Assembly (NCBI RefSeq): GCF_002286775.1
Contig: NZ_NSGJ01000039.1
Location: 1 to 51,121, forward strand
Reading direction: 5' to 3'
From: Myroides sp. N17-2
GTDB taxonomy: Bacteria > Bacteroidota > Bacteroidia > Flavobacteriales > Flavobacteriaceae
DNA length: 51,121 nucleotides
Shown here: piece after piece, positions 50,136 to 51,121 of the stretch
Numbering within the stretch: position 1 is the stretch's first letter
How the letters are laid out: every line of letters starts with the position of its first letter
The notes under the pieces: generated by a model
Databases searched by the model: none
What the model was told of the DNA's origin: nothing
The model's input: only the letters and a program-made list of their open reading frames with translations
Position numbers and translations under genes: made by a program

Positions 50136-51047
50136 ATGGATATTCAGCAACAAGAACATTACAGTTCGTTTCTAATAGAGGTAAAAGAACGCATTCGCTC
50201 TGCACAGTATGAGGCTATGAAAGCGGTTAATAAAGAGATGATATCACTCTACTGGGATATCGGTAAACAAATTACTTCAAAACAAGAACAACTAGGTTGG
50301 GGTAAATCTGTTGTCGAAACGCTATCAAAAGATTTACAAGAAGAGTTTCCGGGTATTCGTGGTTTTGGTGTGTCAAACTTATGGTCTATGGCTCAGTTTT
50401 TTACAGAATATAACAAAAGTGTAATTCTCCAACCATCGGTTGGAGAAATTAGCTGGACTAAACATTTGGTGATAATGACTAAATGTAAAAATGAGCAAGA
50501 GCGTCAATTCTATATACTTTCAACTAAGAGATACGGATGGTCAAAGAATCTATTAATTAATAAGATAGAATCTAAGAATTACGAGAAGTATCTTACTGGG
50601 CAAGCTAATTTTGATAAGACACTACCTGATAATATCAAGAACCAAGCTATACTTGCTATAAAAGACGATTATGTGTTTAACTTCCTAAATCTAACTGATG
50701 AACATTCTGAAGCTGATCTTGAGCAGGCACTTATTAAGGATATTAGATCTTTTCTTATTGAGTTTGGGGCAGACTATACTTTTGTGGGTAATCAGTATAA
50801 GATAGAGATAGAAGGGGAGGAGTTCTTTATCGATGTGCTGCTTTATCACAGAAAGCTTCAGGCACTAATCGCTGTAGAGTTAAAAATAGGAAAATTTCTT
50901 CCTGAGTATAAAGGGAAAATGGAGTTCTATCTAAATGTTTTAAATGACACGATAAAACTGCCACACGAAAATCCTTCTATAGGGATCATTATTTGCAAGT
51001 CTAAAAAGGGATCAATCTCAAAAGTTGTGTTTATGCATAAAGTTTAG
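50136..51047 (+). CDS. DUF1016 / PDDEXK nuclease domain protein (YhcG family)
   Basis: A 303-residue protein. The N-terminal DUF1016 helical part (YWDIGKQITSKQEQLGWGKS, GFGVSNLWSMAQFF) leads to a PD-(D/E)XK core: FIDVLLYHRK (Asp233), IAVELKIGKF (Glu248, Lys250) and PSIGIIICKSK. The family is predicted to be nucleases; the role is unproven. Two oddities stand out. The palindrome at 50425-50447 is inside the gene and encodes residues 97-104 (ILQPSVGE). The C-terminus ends abruptly (KVVFMHKV) where relatives usually continue with an EYAL-type strand, so a late frameshift is likely. Confidence 0.85.
   Translation: MDIQQQEHYSSFLIEVKERIRSAQYEAMKAVNKEMISLYWDIGKQITSKQEQLGWGKSVVETLSKDLQEEFPGIRGFGVSNLWSMAQFFTEYNKSVILQPSVGEISWTKHLVIMTKCKNEQERQFYILSTKRYGWSKNLLINKIESKNYEKYLTGQANFDKTLPDNIKNQAILAIKDDYVFNFLNLTDEHSEADLEQALIKDIRSFLIEFGADYTFVGNQYKIEIEGEEFFIDVLLYHRKLQALIAVELKIGKFLPEYKGKMEFYLNVLNDTIKLPHENPSIGIIICKSKKGSISKVVFMHKV
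50425..50447. repeat. Palindrome inside the DUF1016 coding region
   Basis: TTCTCCAACC-ATC-GGTTGGAGAA, perfect 10-bp arms, the reverse complement of the intergenic palindrome at 49996-50022. It is in frame and encodes part of the protein. The remnant DUF1016 copy near 48430 lacks it. Confidence 0.9.
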
Positions 51048-51121
51048 TCAATCTGTATAAGAAGAAGTCAATATCTCTTACTCCTCTAAATTGAGCCCTG
51101 AATGCTTTAATTTTGGCATTA

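Overview
The window looks like a chromosomal segment from a low-GC member of the Flavobacteriaceae (Bacteroidota). The genus is a guess; Myroides or a close relative fits best. The reasons are AT-rich codon use, promoters with the Bacteroidota -7 box TAnnTTTG, few Shine-Dalgarno sites, and family-typical genes and neighbourhoods (guaA, then a LysM protein, then DUF3820; DUF3810; DUF6452 with DUF6048; LytS/LytTR signalling; a TonB-type outer-membrane barrel). I saw no rRNA, tRNA or CRISPR array.

Region 1 (1-9.7 kb) is accessory. A repeat-laden leader precedes a GxxExxY gene, followed by an exported protein of unknown function. A compact defence-like island comes next: a MazG-like NTP pyrophosphohydrolase (2899) overlaps by one base a three-part protein (3228) with a GIY-YIG nuclease domain, a DUF2075 helicase-like ATPase and a LexA/UmuD-type S24 domain with an apparent Ala-Gly self-cleavage site. 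Then come a KAP-family NTPase, an unrecognised 243-residue protein, and the DNA ADP-ribosylation toxin-antitoxin pair DarT/DarG with its own promoter. This island is the best candidate for an undescribed system. The three-part protein could couple SOS-like signalling (RecA-stimulated self-cleavage) to release of a nuclease/ATPase effector, with the MazG-like enzyme acting on nucleotide pools.

Region 2 (9.7-31 kb) is mostly core. It holds an exported protein, a DUF1275 membrane protein, an acetyltransferase framed by direct repeats, ettA, a metallo-beta-lactamase-fold hydrolase, gltS, guaA with the LysM/binding-protein and DUF3820 genes, a type II NADH dehydrogenase, a DUF3810 metallopeptidase-like membrane protein, a 2Fe-2S protein, a MutT-type Nudix hydrolase and an outer-membrane barrel protein.

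Region 3 (31-51 kb) has a LytS/LytTR two-component pair, an orphan ribbon-helix-helix regulator with a candidate operator, small membrane proteins, an exonuclease/methyltransferase/glycolipid-binding operon and DUF6452/DUF6048. These are followed by a lactate uptake and oxidation operon (lldP-lutABC), a lipoprotein, a DUF2185 protein, rlmD, an aspartic-protease/PDZ protein, an SDR enzyme flanked by duplicated terminators, and a DUF1016 (PDDEXK) nuclease gene that carries a palindrome also found just upstream of it.

Dispersed repeats are a second theme. There is a 154-bp family that is one long imperfect palindrome (two full copies, one diverged inverted copy, one fragment); a GC-richer element of about 110 bp (two copies); 150-bp repeats around the acetyltransferase gene; GTAGAGACGC-type hairpins; and an element with 19-bp inverted ends. 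Several repeats start at or inside the stop codon of the preceding gene. Several genes also have the -7 box almost touching the start codon, implying leaderless or very short-leader mRNAs.
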